64,000 nt of DNA, from contig OU452230.1 of the NCBI GenBank assembly GCA_911728455.2, forward strand, positions 5,495,512 to 5,559,511, written 5' to 3'. The position numbers and the translations under genes were made by a program. The notes under the pieces are model-generated. The model was not told the origin of the DNA, did not search any database, and was given only the letters and a program-made list of their open reading frames with translations. The DNA comes from Marthasterias glacialis (lineage: Eukaryota; Echinodermata; Asteroidea; Forcipulatida; Asteriidae). The first letter of the stretch is position 1; the number at the start of each line of letters is the position of its first letter. Shown in pieces: positions 1 through 12,232 of this stretch.

Positions 1-3000
1 CACCCATGCAAATAGAGGCCCGCGGTGTGCTCATAATTTGATTGGAACTGTACCGAATATCCCCCTTTTCGATGGCAGTTTTTCTTTCTCGAATCGATAG
101 CAAATCCTTTTATCCTGATCATCGCTAGCTCGAGCCGAATACTCTACATCAAGGCAGCAAGACATATTTTGAAGACATCCGTCTTGATTTCAACTTTGCC
201 AAGGTCACTGTACAACTCTTTTAACGGTAACAGCGGAACAAAAAATTCATTTGCAGTTCTTAGTGATTCAGTATTTGAAACTAACTGAGTTAGCTAAATT
301 TAACCTTCGTCATGAATTGTGTTTGTAAATTTAGGTATAAATAGCTCCATTATTCATCAAACACGTAGGAATTGAAGTCAAGAAGCTGATGTCAGACGCT
401 ATACACAGGGACCGGTTTAGGAAAATCTCAGAAAAACATTGCGTGCAAACAACCCAACACCCGCGTGTGACAAAAATAATGATTTATGCCCACAACAAAA
501 TTCATCACAAAGTTACATTTGTGCAGTTGCACTCAGAACAGACTGCGGTTACGATGTTTCTTTCCCTGCCAGTGTATTGACACCGAAAATATTTTGTTGA
601 CAACTAAAACGCTTGGCTGACCATGCATCGCAAGTGAAGCTACGCCGTCCTGTCGAGTGCAAGGTCCCCGCGACTTGTGCCACGGAAATCGCTTTCTAAC
701 GAGTGCTTTGTCGGAAATTTCCCTTGGTATTACGATTCATTTGGATTGGATTTTTAGTGTTGGTGTTATTGCTACTCCCCTCTTTTTTAAGTCCAGGGGC
801 CTAGCCTCGAAAAAGAGACCAACCTCTGGTTGAGATTAGTGTTAATATCATGGGTATCATCGACGATAATCTTTGATTGACTCCGGCTATAGGATCAATG
901 GATTAGCAGCACAATAACTCTTGGTCCCACGACAAACGGATTAAAACCTATTTCCCTTCCTCTATGCTTAAACTATATACCACTCTAATCCTTGCGAAGC
1001 TAAACCTTGATCAGAGACAACAAGCGATTGTTGACATTTTTTTTTAAATTATCTTAAAACGAAGGTGTTATTAACTGTATGTTTGTCAACCATTAAAATA
1101 TGTTAAACGAACATACTGAGTGCGATGTTGTGCATTTAAAAAACAAAAACAAACCCACAAAAAACACACCCAGTAATAGGTAAAAACAGAAGAAAAAAAA
1201 AACCTTATTTGTTTTTTCCTTGATTTTGAATCAGCTGTTTCTATCATTTTATACCACACAGCCAGCGACATAGCAATTCTATGAAATAGTTTTAAAACTT
1301 ATGCAGGGCATACTTTTGCACAGACAAAGTTTTTTTTAAGTTAATGTTGCCCTTTTAACCAACCACGATGATGTAAACTTACATTCGGTTAGTATATTCA
1401 CACGGTGAAGCTACAGGCCTTATAAGTAATCTGACTTTAAAATAATATAGCGGTCTTGTCATCCAATGATAAATAAATGGCGGATCAAACTTTCACAAAC
1501 CTTAACGATATAACTATGGCATGTCAGGAACAGTTTCTTCAGTAGAACAGTACAATATTCCGACTACGGTAGTATTTTTGTCAGGGGTATAAATGGGACG
1601 GCGTTGGGCAAATCAACAAAAGCATTTTTTTTTACCTCCTTGCAATAATTACATCCGTTCGATATTGTGTTGTTGATGTATGTTTATGACGTTAGACATA
1701 TATACGAATCTCATATTCTTTTCATACAACCAGTCTAAGTATTATTATTAATAGAATGTTCCAAGTGAGCAGTTAGAAGGGGAAGGAAAGGGGGGGGGGG
1801 GGTGTTATCAATTCAGCCAAACCTAAACCAATTCATCATTTTTAGTTCCAACAACATGATTGCATTGTGTGGTAGCAAGCTCGTGATGTATTTAACACAG
1901 GTCACGGGGTCAGCAGCGTGCGAACTATTTAGCCATGGCAATCATTGACAAATTTAGCCTAGGAAATTGTCAGACATACGCTTTGGTGTTGCATTCGATT
2001 GATATAAAAGGTTCACATGGTATATAGACGCAGTACATTGGGACTTGGGGGCAGGCAGGCAAGCCTCTAAACGCCGTTAACTCTTTTACCAGGCTACAAT
2101 ATCCCTGGTGCCCGCTCTCTTTATTAACTGCCCTTGGATATTTACCATTGAATCGACGGTCGAGACAAAATATACATGATTGATAGATATCCGTGTTTTC
2201 CTCCCAATATTTTTTTAGTCTCAATCTGAAAGTTCACCGATTGTAAAGTTCATACCAGTACCAATCCTTCATCAGAGAACTATTTCCATCTGCAATAATG
2301 CCAAAGTCGAGAGAATGGCATTTGAAGATCACCCCCCCCCCCACACACACACACCAAGTCATCGCTGCTTATTTCGAGGCAATCAAAATTAACCATAACA
2401 AAACTAAGAAGTCGTTCAAACGTATAAGAGAAAATAAGCTTAGGGAATTTGGAAATCTCGAGAATGACTGTTTCACTTGGAATCTGATATGAGAAATTAG
2501 TTCTACAAGTCAAAGTGTCACTCACTGATAACAATGATACCGTAACTGATAAGGAAACCTCCCCTTTGGAAGGGTGTGATTCAGTCTACAATCCAAAAAC
2601 GCAAATCTGATATATTGATTCTTCTTACTTTATATCAAGGGGTCCGACTATTTTCCCTTCAAGACCCGGTGTGGTTAGGATGGAACGAGGATGGCGAGAA
2701 GGCTAATTTACCACGGGTTGCGTTCGGAAATATCATGGAAGTTTTTTAGTCGCATTTCTTCCCTTTTGTTACATTGGTTTGTTTGGGGAAAACTAATCCC
2801 CCAAAACAGTTCAAATTTGCAGAAGGGGCTGGAGTCATTAAACAACTGAAGTTTTCAGTGTGGTTATAGACGAACTTTATTTAGCGATGTTTACATTAAA
2901 ACGGAGAAGATCAAGGAAATGAAATGGAGATGGGGTAGGGCACTTATAGCGAGAAAACAACACAACAGATGGACCAAGAGACGAAATGGCAACCAAGGAC

Positions 3001-3442
3001 AGACAGGAGAAGAAGTCGGAGACAAAAAAGGAGATGGAGAGATGAATTGAAATCACATGTGTAAAGAAGGCAACATGGAGTAGAATGACAAGTGACAGAG
3101 GAGAAGGGCTTCATCCAACAAAGGATGAATACAGTTTGAGGATGATGGTGATGATGATGATGATGAAGTCACAAGTTAAAATTGATACATTCGTTAAGAA
3201 ACAAAAAAATTCCAGTTTAAAGATTGTTTCGAGTTTCTCCTTGATCCACATTCTGTTTCAGGCATTTTAACTTTCTGAACTGCCTGCCCCAAAGTGTGAT
3301 CTCGACAATTTACAATAATGCTTTATAAATCATGTATAATCGGAAGTGACCCCCTTTCCCCCAATGCTATCACAAGTGTTGAAGCGTCGTACATGTTTTA
3401 GCTCTAAGTGTTTCATTTGTAATGCAGTTACTCCAGTCTTAC
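1..3442. other. Left intergenic or intronic stretch without recognised coding
   Basis: No exon with a recognisable protein was found on either strand. The stretch should contain intron 1 of the methyltransferase-like gene that starts at 3783 on the minus strand, but no continuation of that protein is visible, so its next exon is probably beyond the left edge. Visible simple sequence: a G-run near 1790-1802, a C-run followed by CA repeats near 2333-2355, and a short GAT/ATG repeat near 3143-3170. Confidence 0.5.
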
Positions 3443-3783
3443 CTCTCTTTTAAACCAGCTTCGTCTGCGATTTCTTGAGATGTTTTCGGCTGCCCTTCAA
3501 AAGCCGCCAGCACGGAGAACAACCCCGTTTCCTTTCCCACAGCGATCGACAGTGCGATAAAACCGGCGTTCACCGTCTCCATGATGCGAGCTCCGAACTG
3601 CGGCAAGTTCTCGCCTGCCGTGCTCGGTGGCAGGGCCACGGGGCCGGGGACGTTTCCGTCCGGTGCGATCACCCAGTCGACCATCGGTGGTGGTCCGCCG
3701 CTCATTACCGGTGGGCCTTGAGGGAAGAGCTGTGCGTTCATACCCTGGCTTGACAGAGTCACACCGCCTTTGCCGTTTTGCAT
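3443..3783 (-). CDS. First coding exon of an Rv2258c-like SAM-dependent methyltransferase
   Basis: The exon encodes about 113 residues. The first 50 are Pro/Gly-rich and low in complexity. The last 60 match the N-terminal helical (winged-helix-like) domain of the S-adenosylmethionine-dependent methyltransferase family typified by mycobacterial Rv2258c, including ARIMETVNAGFIALSIAVG, ETGLFSVLAAF and KTSQEIADEAGLKER. The exon ends at a consensus donor, AG|GTAAGA, with GT at 3442-3441; the in-frame stop just beyond lies inside the intron. In this family the next residues usually begin YVREWL, which fits a splice after LKER. The SAM-binding Rossmann domain is not in the window, so the gene is partial and runs off the left edge. 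The start at 3783 is the first in-frame ATG, but an internal Met (NAQLF, PVMSGG) is possible. The substrate is unknown. Confidence 0.72.
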
Positions 3784-6179
3784 TATTTGCTTACGATGAA
3801 ATTAAATTTATAATCTGAAATGGATAATGAGCAGTTAAGCGTTCTATTACTAGGTTTCTTCTATGGAGTGCAGTACGCGTTGAAATGACAACTTACCCAC
3901 TACTAACGGTGGCTTTAATACGCTCTAATGCCCTGCACTACCGTACACGAACTTTGCATTCAGATCTTGCGTAACCCGCCCACCAACGGGCCTGCGGCAC
4001 AAGGACGTCAGTTTGCTTGTCGGTTACACGCTGATTCACAGGGTGCGTGTGCGTTTCACGCGCAGTTTGTTAAGCGCAGTTAACGACCCGACGACTGGTG
4101 ACTGGCCACAAGATAGATGACGTCAGGACTTGAAATTTAAAACACCTCCTTGTCACTGCAGTTTTCAGCAAATAAGGTTTGTGTTGGAGGCACAAAATAG
4201 GACTATTTTGAAAGAATCACCATGTAAGCCTAATTGGTGAAAACTTTCTGACTTTCTGCCACACAGCGAGTTTGGAGCCTAGCGCCCCTATTTATTAGGA
4301 TTGCAGGAAAAAAGTGTCAAACCATTGACCTTTCTGAACAATCCAGGCATACTAACTAATTTGAGCAAAATGTTGAAGAACTACCAATTTTCATGTTACA
4401 GGCAGTATCGTTTATAATATGAAAACCATTTTGGTTTTGCACATCACACTGTATCTTCTTTATAAATTAAAGATTATATGGGAACGTTTGATTACATGTT
4501 TTTTGGGGGTGCTACATAAAGTAATGGGAGTCACACACCTCTGGTAATGCATCCACATTTTCGAACAATATTCAAAGTAAAAAAAACACTGTTAAAATGA
4601 ATATACTTTTGAAAATACCTCAAAAATATAACTGATAAACCACTTATTAAAACACAGACTAAAAAGACAAATCCTAAAAGCATATGGCTACGTTTTGTGG
4701 ATATTATGCATGACCTCGGTGTACGTATAATCCTTGTCATCCTGTCCCCCCTGCCTCATTAATTCTCACTATGTAAGATTCCAGACGCGGGGCCCGGTGG
4801 CAGTACCGGATCGGACTAGACTTTTTGAAGATGTACAACTCACTGTCATTAAAAAACCTTTGCAGTGTTTGCTCACCATCTCAGACCATTTGAAGTTTTA
4901 GGAGGGACAAAAAACAAACAAAAAAACAAACAAAACAAACAACCCAACAACCCAACAACCCAACAAACAAACAAACAAACAAACAAACAAACAAACAAAC
5001 AAACAAACAACACAACAACAGCACAGGTTTTCCGAATGCAAGGGCTCAACCCGTGACAACAATGTCAACGAAGGTGATAACGTTCTTCCTTCAGATGTTC
5101 ACGAGTTAACCAACGATGGTTGTAGCATATGATTATTGAAAGAAAGAACCACAATGCTTTTGATTTTTCCCGAATGGACAGCCAAATTATTGAACAATAG
5201 ACAGAGCAAAATAGAGCACTAAATGCACCAAACAAGAAAGTACAGACTATGGAAATTGAATGTCACCAAATGTACTTCATCAGAAAGCTAACTACAATTG
5301 TTAATAATTATTATGACGTCAAAAGAAGAAGGAAAAAGGAGGGGGGGGAAGAAGAAAAAGAGGGGAGGAAAAAAAAACAATAAGTGGCGAACTGAAATCG
5401 AGCTAATTTAGATCCACAACAGTAGATATTTTTTGTATCATTATATATAAATGTACGTGCAGGCTTTAAATATTTGAATATTTCATGAGCCACGGTTATT
5501 TCTTTCGTGTGCTTCTACGGCTAATGTATCGTACTATATAAACACCCTTTGGGACGAACTTAGTTTATTTCGATTTAATGAAGGAATAACTTAATCTTAA
5601 CATTATCATATCATGATTTTGTTTTTTATTAGTGCCTCTATGTATTCATCTACTTATAGACTCCTTGCGCTGATTTTACACACGGCTACCGTAATGGCCA
5701 TGCCATTTTGGGAGTCAAATACATGTAAAGATGTTTGTCATTGTGTGCGTCTCACCACGCGCGCGCCGTCTAAAATGCGCCCTGTGCAGTAGTAACACAC
5801 AGGGAAATCTGACTTCTAAAATGGCGCAACAAAGATTTATCGTGGGTGATGACGTCAGGTGAATTTGAGGTCAGTGTTTGTTTAATTTCCAACTCATCCT
5901 TTTCAGACAGAACAACTTTTCATACAAGTGGAAACAATGTGTAATTATTGAACTGAATTGCTTATGGATACCAAAGTGGAATAATCTCACTCGGACCCCA
6001 TTTTATTGCGAACCCAACGTCATAACCATGACATCCGTCAAAGTTACCCTAAAGTGACCGATAAAGATAAGGCATAACTTAACACAATAACCGATTTGAG
6101 TTGATGAACAACATCAAAACGTCAGAAGTAGGCTGGTTTCAAATCGTTCATCTCTTTTGGTAACTCGAGAAAACTCCGC
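3784..6179. other. Upstream flank of the methyltransferase-like gene; no gene seen
   Basis: No coding exon was recognised. The 5' UTR and promoter of the methyltransferase-like gene should begin here, but no TATA box or initiator stands out. An AAAC/CAACC microsatellite lies at 4908-5018. At about 5697-5870 there is a sequence with GCCATTTTGGGAGTCA at one end and TGACTTCTAAAATGGCGC further on, the same repeat family that recurs near 56.2-56.6 and 59.6-60.2 kb. Confidence 0.45.
4908..5018. repeat. (AAAC)n / (CAACC)n microsatellite
   Basis: About 110 bases of tandem CAAA tetramers, interrupted by three CAACC-type pentamer units and continuing as a pure (CAAA) run. It reads open as a Lys/Asn/Gln/Thr-rich peptide, which is a composition artefact. 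Confidence 0.9.
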
Positions 6180-6359
6180 AATAGACCTTTATCATGTTGT
6201 CACCATCTTGGCCATGTTCCCTGTATCCAATAACAGTAACAGATGCTCATATTCATTGTACTAAAAGGAACCAGACTATTTGCCCTTCCAGCCTCGGTTT
6301 GGTTACATTGGTTTGAATGGGAGAAAATCAAGATGGCCGCACCATGATAAAGGTCTATT
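6180..6359. mobile_element. 180-bp terminal-inverted-repeat MITE, family A
   Basis: The left end reads AATAGACCTTTATCATG and the right end CATGATAAAGGTCTATT. Pairing continues inward (CCATCTTG against CAAGATGG), so the inverted repeat is about 35 bp. There is no coding capacity. A second full copy is at 45861-46045 and a one-sided fragment at 40875-40973, which establishes it as a dispersed family. Confidence 0.85.
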
Positions 6360-7254
6360 ACGACGTTTCTTCATGGCATCGTTTTAATTTAGAAGTAAAA
6401 TAATGTACCAGGAAAAAAATGAACCAACTTAGTTAATCACCGTTTAGAGGTTTATCACTGAGTAAACTTGATTTTTTTTTTTTCAAAAAGGTTGATAAAT
6501 TTATTTTTGAATGGCATCTTTACTGATAACGCACCCACCGCATTTGTTACATAAAAAGCTAAGATCAAATATGATTTTATGTTATCATTTCTGTGGTGTT
6601 TGAATGACGTCTCATTTTTCCCCCGGTGCGGACAATCTGCTGACTGACACTCAGTTTTTTTTTTTGAAACGGTAAATAATGATCAATCATGGACCCAGTC
6701 GATTCGATTGAATGCTATCTGGTACGCAATCAGCAGACTACCAACAATGAAATGGCGGGATTTTTTACACTCAAAATCTGCACTTTGATACCACTGTGCT
6801 CAGTGGGAATTATTGGTACATAACGGAGAAGGTTTGTGGTGATTGTCGTCAGGTAAACGTGACTGTATACGTCAGGTTTAATAAGATACTCGATTTGTTA
6901 CTATGTTGGCAACATGTATGAAATCCTTGTTAGTCTCTCAGCCACCCGCACTAGATGTTTTGTGCTGTTATTGAAGGAATGTCACATCATTGCTTTTGGG
7001 GGAGGAATGCAAGAATTCAAATTTTCTAGCTTTGTGTCTAATGTCAATGACATATTGCCCGCCGATGCGTCTCTCACCTTTGCAAGTCAACAAGAATCAA
7101 AACGATCGGAATAATGTTGTCTTAAAATATTTGGACATCTATTTCTTGAAACTGAAAAGATCCTCTGACAAAGCTAGTTTAAATTGCGTTTTACACAGAC
7201 CATTGGCGAAAATATTAGGTCCAAAACAGCACGACGACCCCCTTTTAAATTCTT

Positions 7255-7541
7255 AAAAAGTAAATATAACTTATAAACTTGCATGTATAAATCTCTTCTG
7301 GGAGGAGCGGTGGCTCTGAAAAAGAGCCGTTGTGGACTCGACGTTTCAAACGGTATACTCTACTCGTATTCTTCTCGTCTACTTCTCCTAAAGACGAGCA
7401 GAGCATACTGCTCGAAACGTCGAGACCACAACGTCTCTTTTCAGAGCTACCACTCCTTAAAAAAGGGGGATTTTTACATGGATGTTCCCGCAATTAAAGT
7501 TAAAGTTACTTCTTGTAAATACCATGCAAAGCTTCAAACGT
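7255..7541. mobile_element. Head-to-head pair of repeats carrying histone-type stem-loops
   Basis: Two copies of one small repeat face each other and form a foldback. The right copy (about 7392-7541, plus) contains GACGAGCAGAGCATACTG, CGAAACGTCGAGACCACAAC, a stem-loop at 7433-7448 (GTCTCTTTTCAGAGCT, two changes from consensus) and the 3' block CATGCAAAGCTTCAAAC. The left copy is its inverse. Its stem-loop at 7312-7328 reads, on the minus strand, GGCTCT, a five-base loop, then AGAGCC. The same repeat is at 19895-20056 and, degraded, near 29700-29760. Confidence 0.75.
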
Positions 7542-10500
7542 CACTTTTCAAATCTTGAGAAAAAAAGAAATATTCTTTGGGATTATGGACACTAGGAAAA
7601 AGTTGATAATGATTCCATTTTCACAGACTTGTGTGAAAAGTTAGGATATCATGTTCCTCTTCAGATTTTTAGCTATATTATACTTATTTTTGTCAGTTTT
7701 TAAGAAACTTGTTAACAACATGAGAGTCTTTATCAGCAACAGATACAAACAGTACAGTGTACAGAAAATACATTTTGATGTAAATTTGATATTTTGATAT
7801 CTCCAAAATAATGTTATAAATGGATATTTTTGGACAGTAGAAAAATTTAGCTAAGCTTCTTGTTCATAAAAAACTTAATTTCTTTTATTGTCTTAGATCA
7901 AAGGATTTGCAATTGTAAAATTTCAAACATTTCGCTCTTTAAGGAATTGATTTATTTGAGGTCATTTCAAATAGACAAAGTCTTTTATGTACAAACCTGA
8001 AACTTCATGAAAACAAAGTTTCCGTCAAAAGGTTACAGGCAAATCTTTATTTCAGTTTCCTGTTTTTTTTTTAAGATTGCTCAGAATCAGACAAACAAGT
8101 AAGTAGAAGCAAAGGTAACGAAAAAAAAAAAATACGAATGAATCTTAAAACGTTTTGTGCTCCTAATCTCAGCACAAACATTCTGGAAGTCGGGTTAAAA
8201 AACAGCTACTACAGTTGTCTAAACAATTTAAGATCACCACGGACACCTTTTATGACAAATATTTTCGGCATGCCCGTTGTTGTATTATTATGGTTATTGA
8301 GTCAACACACCACTTGGTAAATCGACTTCTGCGGTGGTTGCAATTGGTCCACGATAAAACTCACAGTCGCTATGCTACGCTTGATTGGAATAATTACAGA
8401 CCAAATAGTAGCTTTGGTGGTCTATACAATCACTCTATGTATCTAAAACCTTCACTGGACTCTGAGCTCGCTGCCATACGATCATTAATTGTTGAGCGCC
8501 TGGATTATAATCAGCGGCCTCTGGTTTGTATAGTTAACGTTAAATGTGAAAAGGGTTGGCAGCCAATTGGTTTGTTTGCCATGTTGACCCTTCGTCCGGC
8601 CACTGCGCTAACCCTGGTCACACCCTGCCTGGGCCCGTAATTGATGCAAAGGGATAACGAGGTATTGGCTCAATAATGGGATGGGACTATGGTCCGTTTT
8701 CGAAAAGCAACGGCTTCGGCCTCGGCTTCTGGCTTAGGCTTATAGGGTCCGGCTTATAGGCTCCTAAAGAGACCTTGAAACCGTTTGCTTTCGGCACGTG
8801 GCTTCAAGACGGAGCCAACTGCGGAGCCGTGCTTTCGAGAAGACCCAACTAGCCAGACTCTTGATGCGTGACGTAAAACTCAAGTTGCCCATTTTACTGA
8901 TTTGAAACTCCTCGAGGACATTTCAGCAGAAGGAATAATTACAAACATTCGAACTAACCTAACGCCGCGGGTTTTAAACCTTAATTGATACTTTTGTTAA
9001 TTTTTCAGGTATTGATTTATTTGTATTTTATTTTTTTTAAAGAAAAGAAGAAAATAAATAAATAATAAAGTAAAAAGAGGGTTTCACTTTCCTTATGTCA
9101 ATTCCTTAGCAAATTTTCACACCCCCTTTTTTATTGCTCAACGCAAGCCTGAAAAATTTTACTATCAAATTTACATATATATCTTCCCGAAACCAACCCC
9201 CAAACTAACCCAAAGGTAACCAATGGGTTGTTTGTAAGAGATGAATTACTCAATTAAGTGTAATCAATTAGAATGACGAGTAAATGACCCAAATGAACAT
9301 GAAGGGGCGAGTTTCCCAGAAACAAGGTTGGGCGAGTGACGGGTGATGAAGCTGTGAGGCTCGCCATTCCAATGCGTCTTTTTCAAAATCGCTTTTACAA
9401 TGCGCTCAAAAAGAGGGAGAGAGTGTATGTAGGCTATTTACGATGGTGACCATGTATCGTATTAATAAACTATATGCCTAGATTGATGGTGACACATCAG
9501 CGAAGCATCTCGATGTGTGATCGATGATTTCTTTGACCACGGTCCTTTTTTTTTGGGGGGGGGGGAATTCAATGCTGAACTTTTATGTCGTGCGTGGTTT
9601 TGTAATTTTACTTTTATTTATGACTTTAACCGCTTAGTCATTGAGCCGCCCCAGCCGCCAACGAACTGCAACGCTGTACGGGGGTTACGGTTATCAGCTC
9701 ATGCACAAAATTTAAAACATAAAATATATAGTCATTGTCACTTGTTTCCCAATTCAAAGGCGAACATTTATTAAATTCATCATACATCATTCTGTATTTC
9801 ATCTATTCAGAGTTGGCTATATACCGCTCTACACATACAATGAAGAGGACGTTATGGCGCTTTAACGAGAACAAGCTGCGGAATTCCACAAGCCCATTAA
9901 TATAAAAAAAAGTGATTTTGTTTCTACTTCAAATTAATAATGACAAGAAAAGTAAAATTTAATGTCTGAGCAATCCATCATGAGCTTCCTTTCCAGACAA
10001 AGGGTTTAAGTTGTCCATTGTAATGTTATTCAGGAATAATTTGAAACAACAAAAGGACATGGCTTTTTTTGAGAGGCAATTATTGGTCTCTTTTAAGTTA
10101 TTACTTGAAAAAAAAAAATGAAAATGAAAAAGACCGCTAAGCTATTTTCAATTCAAGACAACAGTATTTCCATAGTCTCATACAAAAGAAAATGATGTAA
10201 CGAATCAGAAACAAAGTAATATAACCTATTAATTAAAGTCAATGAAAAGAAGTATAATATTGATAGAAAGAGGAGTATGGAGGCGGATTAAATAAGTCGG
10301 AACTTGTAGAAATCAGCCCTAAGACAAGACAGACAGCCAAAAAGACAAAAGATTAGACAAACAGACAGGCAGACAAGTGTGTTTACACTAGGAAAACTAA
10401 TACACACTCATTATTTAAGCAACTAGACACTAAAGATGTCTAAACATTAACGATGCACACAATGTGAAGTGTCTTACGTAGGCAATTCAATGGCAATATT

Positions 10501-11432
10501 ATTAACGGAAACTGTACGCAATTGAATGGCAATATTAACGGTAATTGTACGCACTAATGATTATGTTGAAGGCATCTTCTGAACAATGATCCCGTTAATT
10601 TACTACAAGTATCTTGTATACTACAGTCATGCAGAAGCTTCGGGAGACCGGGGTCTAGAGGGTTATATATTGGGCTCAAAATCGCCCCCTTGTGTGGGTC
10701 TCCTGTGTGTAAAGGGGTGGGTGGGGGGGGGGGGGAGGGCTAGGTGGGAGTACGGTAACCGTTTCCGAAAGCAGCATGCATCAGGAGCTCAGCTTACGGG
10801 GTGATAAAGTATTACATCAAGACCAGCCTGCCCTGCCTTCGGGGTAGGATCGGAGGTTAACACAAGTTCGCTGTGTACATGTCCCCACCGTGCCCTTGAA
10901 TCTCTCAAGCCACACCCCAGGCCTGTCCCGTTGACTCTAGTTGATCTAGTGGGACTACAAATTCTGACCGGTCAACTCTCACCCCCAGCGCGATGCTAGT
11001 TCAAGTGCTTGGGGGTTTTAGAACAAGGCAACACTGCTTCGAGCAGAAACAGAGGGTCATCAGGGAGAAAGTGACATTAGTTCCCCTTGATAGAGTCGCT
11101 TCAGAGGCTCTCCACGCATCGACGAACCAACTGAAAGGCCCCCACCAAAATTCCTGCCGTCCGAGAAGGTATTGTGACGGGGCTAACAAACAGCCCACGA
11201 GAGCCTGCTTACCGCGTAAAAGGAGCTAGGCCTAGGCACTGGGGGCGGATTTCCGGCGGTTTTTCCCACCCATTCAGGGAGTATTGATTAAAATATTATC
11301 AATAATGGATCAGTTTCCGGAGCCGTGGTTCAGAGGGAGTTCACGAGCAAAACCAGATAAATAGTGTCTGCCACCACTTGCCTTGAATGGCTAAGTCTGT
11401 ACACTGATACCGTGAGCAACCTGAAAACTTAA
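7542..11432. other. Intergenic stretch, no gene recognised
   Basis: No protein family was recognised on either strand. Visible items are a GC-richer patch of CGGCTT-type short repeats near 8700-8860, G-runs at 9557-9566 and about 10723-10734, and a short imperfect duplication near 10485-10553 (CAATTGAATGGCAATATT-like). Confidence 0.45.
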
Positions 11433-11846
11433 AGGCCCATTTTTTTAAAGCTACTTTTACACAAGAAGTAGCTAAGCACAAAATGTGCTGAACAGAACCG
11501 GGGAAAAATGCCATGTCATGTCACTGATTTCCGAGGCTGGTTTCACTGCTTTTATTGTCTTTAATAGAATAAAAAAATTGCTTAAGAATTTCTTGAACTT
11601 GAGTCGCATGGGAAAATTTCCTGAGCACAAAATTAACTAAGCAAAAACCAATTTTGCTTACCAGAAAAGGGTTACCAGCCAAACTACCATGTCATAGTAT
11701 ACTGTTTGTGACTGGTTTTCGTTGTAGCAAAGATTGTTTGAAAGGAAAAGTGTCTTAAGCAACTCTTGGAGTAAAAAAAAAACACACTTTCTCCTTTTCA
11801 TGATCCAGTCTATACTCAAAAAGAATTGGTCGAAATCACCAAGCAT
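11433..11846. repeat. Diverged repeat of the 'TAAGCAAAAATGGGTTACCAGCC' type
   Basis: Contains AGCTAAGCACAAAATG, GGGTTACCAGCCAAA and GTGACTGGTTTTC. These are also present in the inverted-repeat element at 35279-35514 and, more weakly, at 39048-39282. The ends are not clean, so this looks like an old or nested copy. Confidence 0.45.
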
Positions 11847-11890
11847 AATTAACTATAATAGTGTGTGTAAAGTCATGATGTAAAAAAATA

Positions 11891-12232
11891 CGGAGCTCAG
11901 AAAGTGCCATCCGACCTGGTGAGATTCTGAGATAAGTATCTCGGGATGACGACATCCTGTCAACAAGATTTCAACTTCCCGATGTGAAAAAATCTCAGGA
12001 CAACAACATCCTGTAGAAGGATGTCGACATAAAAGTTTTCTGTCGTGCTTGTTTCTATATATGGCGTCATCCATGAGTCAATTTATTGCTCGAATTCGAC
12101 ATCTTTTCCCCAAGATAATATCATTTTGTTAAATTTATCTTGGGCATTTGAAATCCTACTTTGAAGATCTCGTCATCCCGAAAAAAACTATTTCATGATC
12201 TCAACAAGACTGATGACACTTCAAGAACTCCG
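11891..12232. mobile_element. Short foldback element, family B, with TA flanks
   Basis: The ends form an imperfect inverted repeat: CGGAGCTCAGAAAGTGCCAT at the left and, read on the minus strand, CGGAGTTCTTGAAGTGTCAT at the right. TA dinucleotides flank both sides, fitting a TA target-site duplication. The interior repeats short ATGACGACATCCTG words. The same end sequences bound the larger element at 33855-34558. Confidence 0.8.

Noticed and set aside
8215..8640. A 141-codon plus-strand open frame
   Set aside because: No family resemblance, no conserved neighbour, no splice logic, and ordinary AT-rich composition. A frame this long can occur by chance in 64 kb.
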